From the NCBI GenBank assembly GCA_040755755.1, contig JBFLZW010000072.1, positions 76,574 through 137,746 of the forward strand: a stretch of DNA of 61,173 nt, read 5' to 3'. Source of the DNA: a bacterium (GTDB lineage Bacteria > SZUA-182 > DTGQ01). Each line of letters begins with the position of its first letter. The first letter of the stretch is position 1. The position numbers were made by a program, and so were the translations under genes. Of this stretch, positions 28,559 to 38,521 are shown one piece after another. The notes beneath the pieces were generated by a model that was not told where the DNA came from, searched no databases, and was given only the letters and a program-made list of their open reading frames with translations.

Positions 28559-29358
28559 CAAGTACAAAGCAGGTTTCTTTGCCGGAATTGGTCACAGATA
28601 TTCGGAACATCTACCGCTCCGATCCCGGCCGGTCTGAAATGTTGGTCCGGCAGTACCTGGAGGAGCGATTGAGGGAATGCCCGACTGCTGAAAGACTGGC
28701 TCTTGGGGAAGAGCTCATCAGGAGCCTGGAAAGCCCCGGCCGGCAAACCGGAACGGAACCGGCATTGCCCAGCGGGCGACCGTGGCCTCATGAATTACCG
28801 GAGTCCGGTGAGCTTTCGCGGCTGCTTTCGCAACTTTTGGGAATACCGGTGGCCAGGGAGGACCTGTCCTCCAGTGAGCTTCTGGTAAAATTGACCCCCT
28901 CCCTCACCACCATCTTTGATACGCTGAATCAAATTGTCGGCGTTATTGATGACAAGTTTCTTGGCCGAAAAGCTGAACTGGAAACGATCAGGCGGATTAT
29001 CGGCTCCACCATTAATGAAGATGACCTGGAGGATTGCCAGGCTTCCCTGAAGAGTTATCTTGAGCGGATCAAACATGCCTTTTACGCTGCGTATCAGGCC
29101 TTTCAACAGGCTGCCAGGACCAAGATAGAGGAAATCCTGATCGAGCTGAGTCCCGACCGGCTCGAAGCGTTATCAGGCGGAGGCCGGATGGCGCATGGAT
29201 TTAAATTCGGGCCGCTTCGCAAGGCCGAGCTCTTTGAATCCTATCGGGAAAAGTATCAGAACTGTCAGCACTGGTTTGAATCAGGCCGTCTGATGGAAGA
29301 ACTCTTACGGGAATTTGAAAAGGCTTGTCAAAAAATCTATCATGAACAAAGGGGGTAA
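28555..29358 (+). CDS. T6SS FHA-associated C-terminal-domain protein lacking the FHA domain
   Basis: 267 residues, starting in an ATGA overlap with the preceding gene. The helical region from ~95 to the end (KLTPSLTTIFDTLNQIVG; PLRKAELFESYREKYQ; EFEKACQKIYHEQ) resembles the conserved C-terminal domain of T6SS FHA proteins (TagH/Fha1-type, TIGR03354 C-terminal region). The N-terminal 90 residues are short and helical and do not form an FHA beta-sandwich. In other systems FHA protein binds a phosphothreonine target to license assembly. Here the domain stands alone beside a protein rich in FHA-binding motifs. The assignment rests on pattern recognition and should be treated as moderate. Confidence 0.6.
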   Translation: MTSTKQVSLPELVTDIRNIYRSDPGRSEMLVRQYLEERLRECPTAERLALGEELIRSLESPGRQTGTEPALPSGRPWPHELPESGELSRLLSQLLGIPVAREDLSSSELLVKLTPSLTTIFDTLNQIVGVIDDKFLGRKAELETIRRIIGSTINEDDLEDCQASLKSYLERIKHAFYAAYQAFQQAARTKIEEILIELSPDRLEALSGGGRMAHGFKFGPLRKAELFESYREKYQNCQHWFESGRLMEELLREFEKACQKIYHEQRG

Positions 29359-29359
29359 G

Positions 29360-29962
29360 ATGGAAAAACTTTGCAAGACGCTGTTCCTTGGAGCTGTTAC
29401 CCTTGTGCTGTGCACCTGCTGTGCCCGAAAACCGAAGGTCAAGGGCCCGGTTCAACCCAAACCGCAGCTTGAAAAAAAAGAGATTATACCGCTCAGCCCT
29501 CCCGCACCAGCGGAGTGGCTTTACGAAAAGGGAGCCATTCGGCTCCATCTGAAGGCTGATCCACAGTTGAATCTCTATCAGGGGACTGCCTATACTCTGT
29601 CCCTGTGTATCTACCAGCTCTCCAGCCCGAACGCTTTTCAGGAGCTTATGGAAAATGAAGAGGGACTGGGCAGGCTGCTCGAGTGCAGCCGCTTCGATGC
29701 CAGCGTGGCCAGTTACCGGAATATCGTCATTCAGCCAAAGCAGGAGTTGACCGAATCGCTGGACCGGGCCGAAGGGGCCAGATACGTGGCCGTGGTGGCT
29801 GGCTACTATATGCTGCGCAAAGAGCAGGTAACCTGTCTTCTGCCGGTTCCCGTGGTTGAAGAGACCGTGGATGCATCGGGCGCGAAGAGGTTAAAGCCCG
29901 GACCTTTGTCGGTTGATCTTTTTCTTGGCCCTCACGGGATTCAGGAAACTGGAGGAAAGTAG
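29360..29962 (+). CDS. tssJ: T6SS outer-membrane lipoprotein TssJ
   Basis: 200 residues from the ATG at 29360, preceded by AAAGGGGG. An upstream frame to 29315 lies inside the previous gene. The signal peptide ends at a Cys-rich lipobox (CTCCARK). The mature protein has the TssJ transthyretin-like pattern: LHLKADPQLNLYQGTAYTLSLCIYQL, then SFxxL-type FQELMENEEG and a final VDLFLGPHGI strand. TssJ anchors TssM to the outer membrane. The start of tssK (GTG) overlaps its stop by one base. Confidence 0.9.
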   Translation: MEKLCKTLFLGAVTLVLCTCCARKPKVKGPVQPKPQLEKKEIIPLSPPAPAEWLYEKGAIRLHLKADPQLNLYQGTAYTLSLCIYQLSSPNAFQELMENEEGLGRLLECSRFDASVASYRNIVIQPKQELTESLDRAEGARYVAVVAGYYMLRKEQVTCLLPVPVVEETVDASGAKRLKPGPLSVDLFLGPHGIQETGGK

Positions 29963-31356
29963 TGGACATTCAAAGACCTCTTTTCTGGCATCAGGGCCTT
30001 TTTCTGCAACCCCAGCATTTTCAGCTCCAGGAGGCTGCCTTTCAGTCCCTCCTGACCCCCTTTTATCATTTTCTTACCCCATATTTCTGGGGTGCAGGGG
30101 AAATAGAGATCCAAAAAGCCGCACTGGGGAACCGGTCGCTCAACCTGCTGAAGGGGCAGTTTCTCTTTCCTGATGGAACCTACGTGGTTTTGCCGGGAAA
30201 TGCCCTGATCGAGGCCCGCTCCTTCGATCAGGCATGGACGGAAGGGGGGAAACCCTTTTCTGTTTTTGTCGGTCTGAAAAAATGGGATCAGCAGGGAGAG
30301 AATGTGACGGTTCTTCCCGCACTTGACAACCTTGCATCCGTGACCACCCGGTATGTTAGCACGGATGATCCCCAGGAGGTAAAAGACCTGCACCACGGCG
30401 GCCCGCCCGCTCAGGTAAAGAGGCTCTCCCATGTTCTGAAGATATTCTGGGAAATCGAGAAGGACCAGTTGGGCGATTACCTCCTTCTTCCCCTGACCCA
30501 GATCGAGAGGGTGGGGGAGGAAATCAGGCTTTCAGAACGGTTCATTCCGCCTTCTCTGACTGTTTCGAGCTCGGAGCCGCTCTTCAGGATAGTCAGGGAG
30601 ATACGGGATCAGGTGAGCGCCCGCGGACGCCAGCTCGAAGAGTATAAGCGCCAGAAAGGGATCCACACCGCCGAGTTCGGGGCCAGGGACATGGTTTACC
30701 TGCTGGCCCTGCGGACAATCAACCGGTATGTGCCCGCTCTTTTCCAGATTACCCAGACCCGGAATGTGCACCCCTGGATGGTCTATGGCCTGCTGCGGCA
30801 AATGATCGGAGAGCTTTCCTCCTTTTCGGAGAAAATCAGAGTACTGGGTGAGACCGAAGAGGGGATAAGCCTCCTGCCCGCATACGACCACCGCAATCTC
30901 TGGGCCTGTTTCTCGGCGGCCCAGGGGCTGATTACTCGACTGCTCGATGAAATCACTGCCGGGCCTGAATATGTGGTCCGGCTTCACTATGACGGCACCT
31001 ATTATACGGCGGACCTGGCTCCCGGCCTCTTCGATGGAGGAAACCGCTTTTACCTGGTTCTCAAAACCGAAGCCGCCCCCGGACCTGCCCTGCAATCCCT
31101 GAAGACCGTGGCCAAGCTCAACTGCCGGGAGTCCTTGCCCATTCTGATCGCCCGCTCCCTGCCCGGCATCCGGATGGAGCATCTTTCCACTCCGCCCCAG
31201 GAGCTGCCGCGCCGAAGCAACTGCCTCTACTTCCAGATCGACCACCACGCTGAAAACTGGGCCCCGGTCGAAAAGAACCGCAATCTTGCCCTGTACTGGG
31301 ACGATGCTCCCGAAGATCTGGAAGTTGAACTCATGGTAGTAGGGAGGTCATCATAA
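29962..31356 (+). CDS. tssK: T6SS baseplate protein TssK
   Basis: 464 residues with a GTG start preceded by GGAGG. The N-terminus (PLFWHQGLFLQPQHFQ) is the hallmark of TssK. The protein links the baseplate wedges to the TssL/TssM membrane complex as trimers. Length matches the family (about 440-470). It is followed by tssL with a one-base TAATG overlap. Confidence 0.95.
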   Translation: MDIQRPLFWHQGLFLQPQHFQLQEAAFQSLLTPFYHFLTPYFWGAGEIEIQKAALGNRSLNLLKGQFLFPDGTYVVLPGNALIEARSFDQAWTEGGKPFSVFVGLKKWDQQGENVTVLPALDNLASVTTRYVSTDDPQEVKDLHHGGPPAQVKRLSHVLKIFWEIEKDQLGDYLLLPLTQIERVGEEIRLSERFIPPSLTVSSSEPLFRIVREIRDQVSARGRQLEEYKRQKGIHTAEFGARDMVYLLALRTINRYVPALFQITQTRNVHPWMVYGLLRQMIGELSSFSEKIRVLGETEEGISLLPAYDHRNLWACFSAAQGLITRLLDEITAGPEYVVRLHYDGTYYTADLAPGLFDGGNRFYLVLKTEAAPGPALQSLKTVAKLNCRESLPILIARSLPGIRMEHLSTPPQELPRRSNCLYFQIDHHAENWAPVEKNRNLALYWDDAPEDLEVELMVVGRSS

Positions 31357-32033
31357 TGCGCCTGATCGATTGCTTTGTCGAACCTCTTGTCTATACTGCC
31401 TACTTCCTCAAATCAGTAGAAAAAAAACAGCCGCTCTTCGATCATGTCAGGATGGATATTCAGCGGGCTCTGGCCAAGGGAGAGGAGTGCCTGAAGAAAA
31501 ATTCTTTCTCCCGGCAGGATTTCGATCTGGCCCGCTTTGCCGTCTGTGCCTGGATCGATGAGGCGATTCTGAATTCCGCCTGGAAAGAGAAAGCTCGCTG
31601 GCAAAAAGAGCAGCTCCAGCGCATCTATTATAACACCGCCGATGCCGGAGAGGAATTTTTCGAGCGGCTGAATGCCATCGGGCTTCATCAGAGAGATGTC
31701 AGGGAAGTCTATTATCTTTGCCTGGCGCTGGGCTTTACAGGCCGCTACTGTCACGAAGGAGATCAATACCTCCTTGAGCAGCTCAAGACTTCGAATCTCA
31801 GGCTGCTGTGCGGCAGCTCGGTCGGGCTTCCCACCCTGGATAAGATGGAGCTTTTTCCGGCAGCCTATCCGTCTGAATCGGCCAGGGCCGCTCCTTACCA
31901 GAGGAAAGGCCGCCTCTCACTCCTTACCCTGGCCGGTTTTGTGGGGCCGGTCATGCTTTTCGGCCTGTTATGGGTAATTTACCGCTTTGTTCTGACCGGC
32001 CTGGGTAAAAACCTTCTCGATATGGTGCCCTGA
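31356..32033 (+). CDS. tssL: T6SS membrane-complex protein TssL (DotU/IcmH type)
   Basis: 225 residues. The cytoplasmic part carries FAVCAWIDEAIL, a conserved DotU/TssL signature, and LALGFTGRY. A single hydrophobic helix near the C-terminus (TLAGFVGPVMLFGLLWVIY) anchors it. There is no OmpA-like peptidoglycan-binding extension, so another protein must provide cell-wall anchoring if it is needed. It lies between tssK and tssM, two bases before the latter. Confidence 0.95.
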   Translation: MRLIDCFVEPLVYTAYFLKSVEKKQPLFDHVRMDIQRALAKGEECLKKNSFSRQDFDLARFAVCAWIDEAILNSAWKEKARWQKEQLQRIYYNTADAGEEFFERLNAIGLHQRDVREVYYLCLALGFTGRYCHEGDQYLLEQLKTSNLRLLCGSSVGLPTLDKMELFPAAYPSESARAAPYQRKGRLSLLTLAGFVGPVMLFGLLWVIYRFVLTGLGKNLLDMVP

Positions 32034-32035
32034 CT

Positions 32036-35000
32036 ATGAAGCAGCTATTTTTGAAATTAATAAAGGTTTTTCTCTTCATTGCCCTGGCTGTGCTGATTAT
32101 TCTCCTTATCCTGGGAATTGTTTTCCGGCTTGACTGGCCCTGGTGGATGGGGATTGTTCTGGCAGCGGGTCTGGCAGGTTGTGGAGCCGGAGGACTTTTC
32201 ATCCGCAAAATCTGGCTCAGGCGGCGGGAGCAGCGCTTCGTTCAGCAAATTGTCGAGCAGGATACGGCCTCACTCCAGAAACTTTCAGCCAGGGAGCAGG
32301 CGCAATTGCAGGATCTTCAGGAAAAATGGAAAGAAGCTATTGCCGCCCTGAAACGCTCTCACCTGAAAAAACAGGGGAACCCCCTCTATGTACTTCCCTG
32401 GTATATGGTCATCGGTGAAAGCGGTTCGGGGAAAACCACTGCCCTGCAAAGCGCCCGCCTTTCCTCACCCTTTGTCGAAGTCAACCGGACGTCGGGAATT
32501 TCCGGCACCAGAAGCTGCGACTGGTGGTTTTTCGAGCAGGCCATTGTCATCGATACCGCGGGCAGGTACTCCATCCCGGTTGACGAGGGCCGGGATAAGG
32601 AGGAGTGGCAGAAATTCCTCAATCTCCTGGCCAAATACCGCAGGCGCGAACCCCTCAACGGCCTTCTGATAACCATAGCCGCCGATAAACTGCTCGATGC
32701 CCGGCCTGAAATCCTTGAGGATGACGGCACGGCCATTCGCCGGCGCATCGATGAGCTGATCAGGGTGCTTGGGGTAACCTTTCCACTCTATGTTCTGGTG
32801 ACCAAGTGCGACCTGATCCAGGGAATGACTCAGGTGTGCGATCATCTCCCGGAAAAAAGCCTTGATCAGGCCATGGGATTCATCAACCAGGACCTTTCGA
32901 AGGATGTGGCCGCCGTTCAGGACCGGGCTTTTGCTTCAATCGGAGATCGCCTCAGAGAGCACCGGCTTCTCCTTATCCATCAGCTCGATCCAAAAGCCCA
33001 GGACCCTGCACTCCTCATCTTCCCTGAAGAGCTTGAGCGGCTGCGACCGGGCCTTGATATCTTCCTGAAGCGGATCTTTCAGGCCAATCCCTACCAGGAA
33101 ACGCCTGTTTTACGGGGCCTGTTCCTGAGCAGTGGACGGCAGGAGGGAACCCCGTTTTCCCATTTCCTCCAGGGACTGGGCCTCATGGCCGAGCGGGAAG
33201 TGCTTCCCGGAACGAGCAGGGGCCTTTTCCTGCACGACCTTTTTGCCCGCATCCTGCCGAAGGACCGGGGCCTTTTCGCCCCCACCCAGCGGTCAGTCGA
33301 ATGGAGCCGGATGACCAGAAACCTTGGCCTGATCTCATGGGTGGCCCTGATGACAGCCCTGTGCGGCCTGTTGAGCTTTTCCTTTGTCATGAACATGAAA
33401 ACCCTGCGGCAGGTTTCCCGTGAATTTTCACGGCCTGCTGAACAGGGAGCCCCTGTGGATGGAGACCCAACCGGCCTTTCGGCTCTCGATCGCTTCCGCC
33501 AGACGATCCTGGACGTCGAAGCCCTGAACCGCAACTGGTGGGTCCCTACCTTCGGCCTTTCGGAGAGCAGGGGGCTCGAAGCCGGGCTGAAAGATAAATA
33601 CTGCCAGCGGTTTCAGAAGGCGTATCTGACCCCCTTTGACGAGAAGCTGGCTGCCGAAATCGGCGCTCCGCCCGATGGCACTGCTTCAGATCAGGCTGTC
33701 AGGGGAAAGGTGAGCTACCTGGTCAAGCGCATCAATCTTCTCAAGGCCCGCCTCGACGGGGAAGAGCTCGATGCCCTCAAGGCCAGACCTCAGCCCTCAA
33801 CTGCCTGGACGCAGGGATCCGCCGGGAAGGGGGGGGAATCCCCCGAAGCCCGGAATATCATCGATACCCTCTATCTCTATTATCTGGTCTGGAACAGCGA
33901 CTCCGGCCAGATCGAGCAGGAGCTGCGCAGTCAGCAGGAGCGGTTGCAGGCCGTTCTGACCGGTGAGGGATCAAACCTCCGGTGGCTGGTCAACTGGGCC
34001 GATGCCACACTCCCCGCAGTGAACCGTGCGGATTTCTGGGGAGGCGGCAAGGCCCCCGCACCTGATGCAGATGATCATGCTTCGGTTGCCCCGGCCTTTA
34101 CGGTCAAGGGGAAGGAGCAGATCGATTCCTTTCTCAGGGAGATCGAAGCAGCCCTTCCGGACCCCATGATCATGGCTGAGAAAAAGTCAGCCTTTGAAGG
34201 CTGGTATCATCAGGCCTATATGCAGGCCTGGTACGATTTTGGTTTGAGCTTTCCTCACGGGGCAGCCAGCCTCATGACGCGGGAGGAACGGCGGCAGGTG
34301 GCCACCAGGATGGCTGCCGGTACAGGCCCTTATCAGGCGCTCCTGGATACTATGGCCAGGGAGCTTGAACCTCTATCCGCCACCGAACAGGCGACACCCC
34401 CCTGGCTCCTCCTGATTTACCAATATCAGACCATCAGGGAGCAGGCTGTCAGACAAGACCCTGCCCGGCAAAAGGGAATCCTGGACAAGGTGGCTGACCA
34501 GGGAAAGAAACTGATGGGCAGCAGCCTCGAAAAGCTGCAGAAGCTGGAAAAAAAGGTCGGCAGCCTGCGCGAAATGACCCAGGAGGCACGATCGGCGGCT
34601 GCCCGGGGGTATCTGGAATACGCCAATGCCCTGGCTGAAGTTTCTCCGGCCCTGACGTCAGCCAGTCTGTCCTGTCAGGTATCTGCTCAGGTCTATACTG
34701 AAGAGCCTGCGCTGGGCAAGAATCCCTTCTTTTCCGCCCAGCGGGCCCTGACCAAAATCAGGGCCTCTGCTCCAGGGAGCGATCCGGCAAGCGAGATGGT
34801 CTGGAAGCTGATTAGCGGGCCGGTCGATTACCTGTGGGCTTTCGTGGACTCTGAAACCGCCTGTTACCTCCAGAAACAATGGGAAGAGGAAGTGTTGACT
34901 GAAATCGAAGGTATCTGCGGATGGAAAAAGGTCCAGCAGCTTATCCTGGGGCCGGATGGTTTTGTGCAGAAGTTTGTCAAAGGGAAGCTCGAACCCTTTA

Positions 35001-35566
35001 TCATCCGCAGCCAGGGAAGGGGATATTGCGCCAGGAAGGTTCTGGACCGGCAAATACCCTTTGCCGATTCGTTTTTCTCCTTCCTCAACAAAGGGACAGC
35101 GGTAGTGAAAACCGTGGAAGGGAATTATGCGGTCTCGATCAGGGGTCTGCCCACGGATGCCAACCCTGAAGCCAAAATAAAACCCCATGCCACCCGGCTT
35201 GAGCTCTTCTGTGAATCCGGGTTACAAAGCATAGTCAACCTCAACTATCCAATAGCCAAAACCTTCAACTGGTCACCGGAAAGTTGCGGGGAGGTCACCT
35301 TCCAGATCGATGTGGCTGATTTCACGCTTACCAGAAAGTATACGGGGGATCATGCTTTTGCCAGATTTCTCCAGGATTTCCGGGGAGGAGAGCGCACCTT
35401 TTCAGCCAGGGAATTCCCGGAACAAAAGGCCATGCTGGACCGCCTCGGTATCAAATATATCAGGGCCCGCTACCAGTTCAGCGGACAATATCAATCAATT
35501 ATGGCCCTGCAGCAGAATGTTCCGACTCAGGTGCCGCAGACAATCGTCAGGTGCGGGGAGCAGTGA
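32036..35566 (+). CDS. tssM: T6SS membrane-complex protein TssM (IcmF type)
   Basis: 1176 residues, normal for the family. Two N-terminal helices (residues ~8-60) and a third near 435-455 (ISWVALMTALCGLLSFSFVM) are present. The cytoplasmic GTPase-like domain has an intact Walker A GESGSGKT (127-134), a DTAGRYS-type switch and TKCDL. The large periplasmic part ends in the beta domain that meets TssJ. Intact nucleotide motifs are not universal in TssM, so this copy may use nucleotide. The stop overlaps the tagF start (GTGA). Confidence 0.95.
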   Translation: MKQLFLKLIKVFLFIALAVLIILLILGIVFRLDWPWWMGIVLAAGLAGCGAGGLFIRKIWLRRREQRFVQQIVEQDTASLQKLSAREQAQLQDLQEKWKEAIAALKRSHLKKQGNPLYVLPWYMVIGESGSGKTTALQSARLSSPFVEVNRTSGISGTRSCDWWFFEQAIVIDTAGRYSIPVDEGRDKEEWQKFLNLLAKYRRREPLNGLLITIAADKLLDARPEILEDDGTAIRRRIDELIRVLGVTFPLYVLVTKCDLIQGMTQVCDHLPEKSLDQAMGFINQDLSKDVAAVQDRAFASIGDRLREHRLLLIHQLDPKAQDPALLIFPEELERLRPGLDIFLKRIFQANPYQETPVLRGLFLSSGRQEGTPFSHFLQGLGLMAEREVLPGTSRGLFLHDLFARILPKDRGLFAPTQRSVEWSRMTRNLGLISWVALMTALCGLLSFSFVMNMKTLRQVSREFSRPAEQGAPVDGDPTGLSALDRFRQTILDVEALNRNWWVPTFGLSESRGLEAGLKDKYCQRFQKAYLTPFDEKLAAEIGAPPDGTASDQAVRGKVSYLVKRINLLKARLDGEELDALKARPQPSTAWTQGSAGKGGESPEARNIIDTLYLYYLVWNSDSGQIEQELRSQQERLQAVLTGEGSNLRWLVNWADATLPAVNRADFWGGGKAPAPDADDHASVAPAFTVKGKEQIDSFLREIEAALPDPMIMAEKKSAFEGWYHQAYMQAWYDFGLSFPHGAASLMTREERRQVATRMAAGTGPYQALLDTMARELEPLSATEQATPPWLLLIYQYQTIREQAVRQDPARQKGILDKVADQGKKLMGSSLEKLQKLEKKVGSLREMTQEARSAAARGYLEYANALAEVSPALTSASLSCQVSAQVYTEEPALGKNPFFSAQRALTKIRASAPGSDPASEMVWKLISGPVDYLWAFVDSETACYLQKQWEEEVLTEIEGICGWKKVQQLILGPDGFVQKFVKGKLEPFIIRSQGRGYCARKVLDRQIPFADSFFSFLNKGTAVVKTVEGNYAVSIRGLPTDANPEAKIKPHATRLELFCESGLQSIVNLNYPIAKTFNWSPESCGEVTFQIDVADFTLTRKYTGDHAFARFLQDFRGGERTFSAREFPEQKAMLDRLGIKYIRARYQFSGQYQSIMALQQNVPTQVPQTIVRCGEQ

Positions 35567-36318
35567 GCTTGAAAGAGCCTTCATGGCAGTGGTCAGTCCG
35601 GGGCAAGCATCCTGCGGCCAATGATTATATTCATCTTGGTCAGGGTTTCCCCCTGGCTGCTGTTTTTGCTGATTGGGTGAAAAACGGCTATCACCTGGCA
35701 GCTCCTTCGGGGGCTCATCCCTCCCGGCTGTGCTCATGGCGGTTTTGGACCAGGGGCGCGGGATCGGATGTCCTGGTCTTCGGCCTGGTCAGGGACAGCA
35801 GCGACCGGCTTGGCCGTCCGTATCCCCTGCTGGTTATGGGCACAGGGCCGCTGCCGGGCTGGGAAGAGCGGTGGGATCTGGTATCCCTGGCCTGTGAAAA
35901 TGCCTGGTGCCGGATGGAGCACCAGGCAGCCGCCAGCATGGGGAGGCAGTCCGCCCCGCTGGCGGATGTGCGGCGTCTGGAGGCTGAGATCCTGGCAATC
36001 AAGCCGCCAATGGCTGACTGGACCGGGCTTCTGAAGGAACGGGAAAGCTGGCCGGGGGCGTTCGGGGCTCCTGCCAGCATGTCGGGGATAGTCGAGGATG
36101 TTATGGAGAAGGAGGAGGTTTTTATCGACCTCAATCAAGGAAGACCGGAGCATGGTCATCTCCCCCTGGTGGTCAGTTCCTGGCACCGTTTCCTGAAAGC
36201 TCACCTGGGGGACATGCCAAAGGTGGTTTTTATGGGTGGAACAGCAGATAAAACCTTTCTGGCTGTTTTCCTGCGGCCACTTAAACCTGCTGATTTTGTG
36301 CGGCTTTGGTCCTTGTGA
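35563..36318 (+). CDS. tagF: T6SS accessory protein TagF
   Basis: 251 residues from the GTG at 35563, which overlaps the tssM stop and follows GGGGAG; the frame is open to a GTG at 35551. The TagF/DUF2094 features are GKHPAANDYI near the start and GRPYPLLV in the fold core. In Pseudomonas TagF represses T6SS assembly post-translationally, acting with Fha and PpkA (established). No PppA phosphatase domain is fused here, unlike some TagF proteins. Confidence 0.88.
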   Translation: MSLKEPSWQWSVRGKHPAANDYIHLGQGFPLAAVFADWVKNGYHLAAPSGAHPSRLCSWRFWTRGAGSDVLVFGLVRDSSDRLGRPYPLLVMGTGPLPGWEERWDLVSLACENAWCRMEHQAAASMGRQSAPLADVRRLEAEILAIKPPMADWTGLLKERESWPGAFGAPASMSGIVEDVMEKEEVFIDLNQGRPEHGHLPLVVSSWHRFLKAHLGDMPKVVFMGGTADKTFLAVFLRPLKPADFVRLWSL

Positions 36319-36340
36319 GGAAAATTGGAGGCCATAGGCT

Positions 36341-37144
36341 ATGGATGTAAAAGAATTAATCAGATTGGGAAGGCTTTCCGAAGCCCGATCGCAGCTCATC
36401 GAGAAAGTCAAAGCATCACCCGGTGATGTGAGTATAAGAACCCTCCTCTTTCAGGTGCTTGCCCTGTGCGGTGAGTGGGACAAGGCGGATCGTCACCTGG
36501 AGGCGATTGCTGTTCAGGATTCATCCGTCGAGACAGGCGTGCAGGTCTACCGGAACCTGGTCCATGCGGAAAAAGAACGGATCGAGGTCAGCAAGCGCAG
36601 CCGCCTGCCGTCGTTTCTGCCCAAAGCTCCGCCATATCTTGAGCTGTATTTTGCAGCCTGGGATAAGCTTGCTGCCGGCAATATTGAAGAGGCCCGCAGG
36701 CTGTACGAACAACTGGAAACGATCTCCCCTCTTTTGTCAGGCACACGGGATGGCAGGGTTTTCAGCGGCTTCAGGGATATGGACACCTTCCTGTCGCTTT
36801 TCCTCGAAGTGATTGTCCATGAGCAGTATGGATGGATCCCCCTGGAATCGCTGCGGGAGCTTTCCATAGCCCCGCCCAAGACCCTGTTCGATCTTCTGTG
36901 GGCAACCGCCCGGATAACCACCTGGGAAGGGCTCACCCTGAACTGCTGTCTGCCGGTTCTCTATCCCGGCTCCTTCCTCCATGAGGATGAGCGGGTCAAG
37001 CTTGGCCGGATGACTGACTGGATCCCGCTGGGAGGACCATTTTACCGAGGCAGAGGGCAGCATACTTTTCAGGTCGGAGAAGAGGATGTGGCCATCCTGG
37101 AAATGCGGGAGGTCATATTTGAATTGCCGGCAGCGAGGAAATAG
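36341..37144 (+). CDS. tagJ: T6SS accessory protein TagJ (ImpE)
   Basis: 267 residues. The N-terminal TPR-like helices (MDVKELIRLGRLSEARSQL) and the C-terminal region with WIPLGGPFYRGRGQHTF are typical of ImpE/TagJ. TagJ binds the N-terminal region of TssB in some systems and helps ClpV (TssH) recycle the sheath. It sits 22 nt after tagF and 3 nt before tssA. Confidence 0.92.
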   Translation: MDVKELIRLGRLSEARSQLIEKVKASPGDVSIRTLLFQVLALCGEWDKADRHLEAIAVQDSSVETGVQVYRNLVHAEKERIEVSKRSRLPSFLPKAPPYLELYFAAWDKLAAGNIEEARRLYEQLETISPLLSGTRDGRVFSGFRDMDTFLSLFLEVIVHEQYGWIPLESLRELSIAPPKTLFDLLWATARITTWEGLTLNCCLPVLYPGSFLHEDERVKLGRMTDWIPLGGPFYRGRGQHTFQVGEEDVAILEMREVIFELPAARK

Positions 37145-37147
37145 CCG

Positions 37148-38497
37148 ATGAAAAGAGCCATTGATCAAAACGCACTGCTGGCCCCGATTCCGGGTGATAA
37201 TCCGTGCGGGAGCGACCTTCGCTACAGTCCCGTCTACGATGCAATCAAGGAAGCCAGGAGGTCTGAGGACCCGTTTGCCCAGGGAGACTGGAAGCACGAG
37301 GTAAAAACCTCTGACTGGGATAAGGTGATTACCCTTGCCACTCGTGCGCTGAGCCGTGAAACCAAGGACCTGCAGATTGCCGCCTGGCTCACCGAAGCCC
37401 TGATCATGACCGAAGGTTTTGACGGTCTTTCAGCGGGGATGAAGATACTGATCGGTCTTTTAAACAACTACTGGGAGAACGTTTATCCCCTGATAGAAGA
37501 TGGAGACCTCGAATTCCGGGCTGCACCCCTGGAGTTCATGAACGAAAAGCTTCCATCGTGTATTCAGCAGGTCCCGTTGACAGACAAGGGCGCAACTCCG
37601 GGGTATTCTTACCTGAGGTGGAAGGAATCCCGCGAAGTGGGCTCTGAGTCTGACATCCGGAACCAATATGGCGATATTGACGAGGATAAAAAGAAAAAGC
37701 GTGATGAGCTGCTGGCTGATGGGAAATTGTCTGCGGAAGAATTCGACAAAGCCGTAACTCTCTCTTCAACGGCCTTCTATGCATCGTTGGCACAAATTAT
37801 CACTGCCTGCCTTGAGGACTTTCAGAAACTCGACGAGACCGTGGACCGGAATTTCGGCTCCGACGCACCCAGGCTGGCCGAGCTTCGGAGTGCGATTGAG
37901 GAGTGCAGCAGGCTGATCATGAAGATATATAAAGAAAGAAAGGGACCCGAACCGGTCGTGGAGTCTGCCCCGGCGGGGGAACAGAGCATGGCTGCCGCTG
38001 CCGAAGGCCACGGAGAAGCGCTCGATATCCGGGACCCTGGACGGGCGACGACACCAGCGGCAGGAGTTTTATCAGCCCCGGCCGGGAGATTGGCAGAAGA
38101 TGCGGGCGCTCCTGAACAGGATCTCTGGGCACAGGCCCTCCAGATGATGCAGACCGGCGGCCTGAAGCAGGCCCTGGACCATCTTCTGGCCGCCTCGTTA
38201 TGCGCTCCGTCGATCAGAGAACGAAACCGATGCCGCCTCCTGGTAGCCAGACTCTGCCTGAAGGCAAACCGGACGGACCTTGCCCGGCCCATCATAGAGG
38301 AGTTGCACGGCCTGATCGAAGAGCTGCATCTTGAGCGCTGGGAATCTCCCGTCTGGATCGCGGAAGTGCTTGACACGCTGTATCAGTGCCTGACTCAAGG
38401 CGAGCACCCCTCGGACGATGACCTTGACCGGGCCAGGGGGCTTTTCCGGCGGCTCTGTACTATGGATGTAACCAGGGCATTTTCGTATAGAAAATAA
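37148..38497 (+). CDS. tssA: T6SS cap/priming protein TssA (ImpA type)
   Basis: 449 residues. The N-terminal ImpA domain (LLAPIPGDNPCGSDLRY, then EAPW-like DLQIAAWLTEALI) is clear. A Glu/Ala-rich linker lies around 270-330, and a C-terminal helical VasJ-like domain follows (LLVARLCLKANRTDLARPII). TssA primes baseplate and tail-tube/sheath polymerisation. The four-helix tail suggests the shorter TssA class rather than the one forming the distal cap star. Confidence 0.92.
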   Translation: MKRAIDQNALLAPIPGDNPCGSDLRYSPVYDAIKEARRSEDPFAQGDWKHEVKTSDWDKVITLATRALSRETKDLQIAAWLTEALIMTEGFDGLSAGMKILIGLLNNYWENVYPLIEDGDLEFRAAPLEFMNEKLPSCIQQVPLTDKGATPGYSYLRWKESREVGSESDIRNQYGDIDEDKKKKRDELLADGKLSAEEFDKAVTLSSTAFYASLAQIITACLEDFQKLDETVDRNFGSDAPRLAELRSAIEECSRLIMKIYKERKGPEPVVESAPAGEQSMAAAAEGHGEALDIRDPGRATTPAAGVLSAPAGRLAEDAGAPEQDLWAQALQMMQTGGLKQALDHLLAASLCAPSIRERNRCRLLVARLCLKANRTDLARPIIEELHGLIEELHLERWESPVWIAEVLDTLYQCLTQGEHPSDDDLDRARGLFRRLCTMDVTRAFSYRK

Positions 38498-38521
38498 ATT
38501 TCTCAGAAGAAAGGAGAAAGT

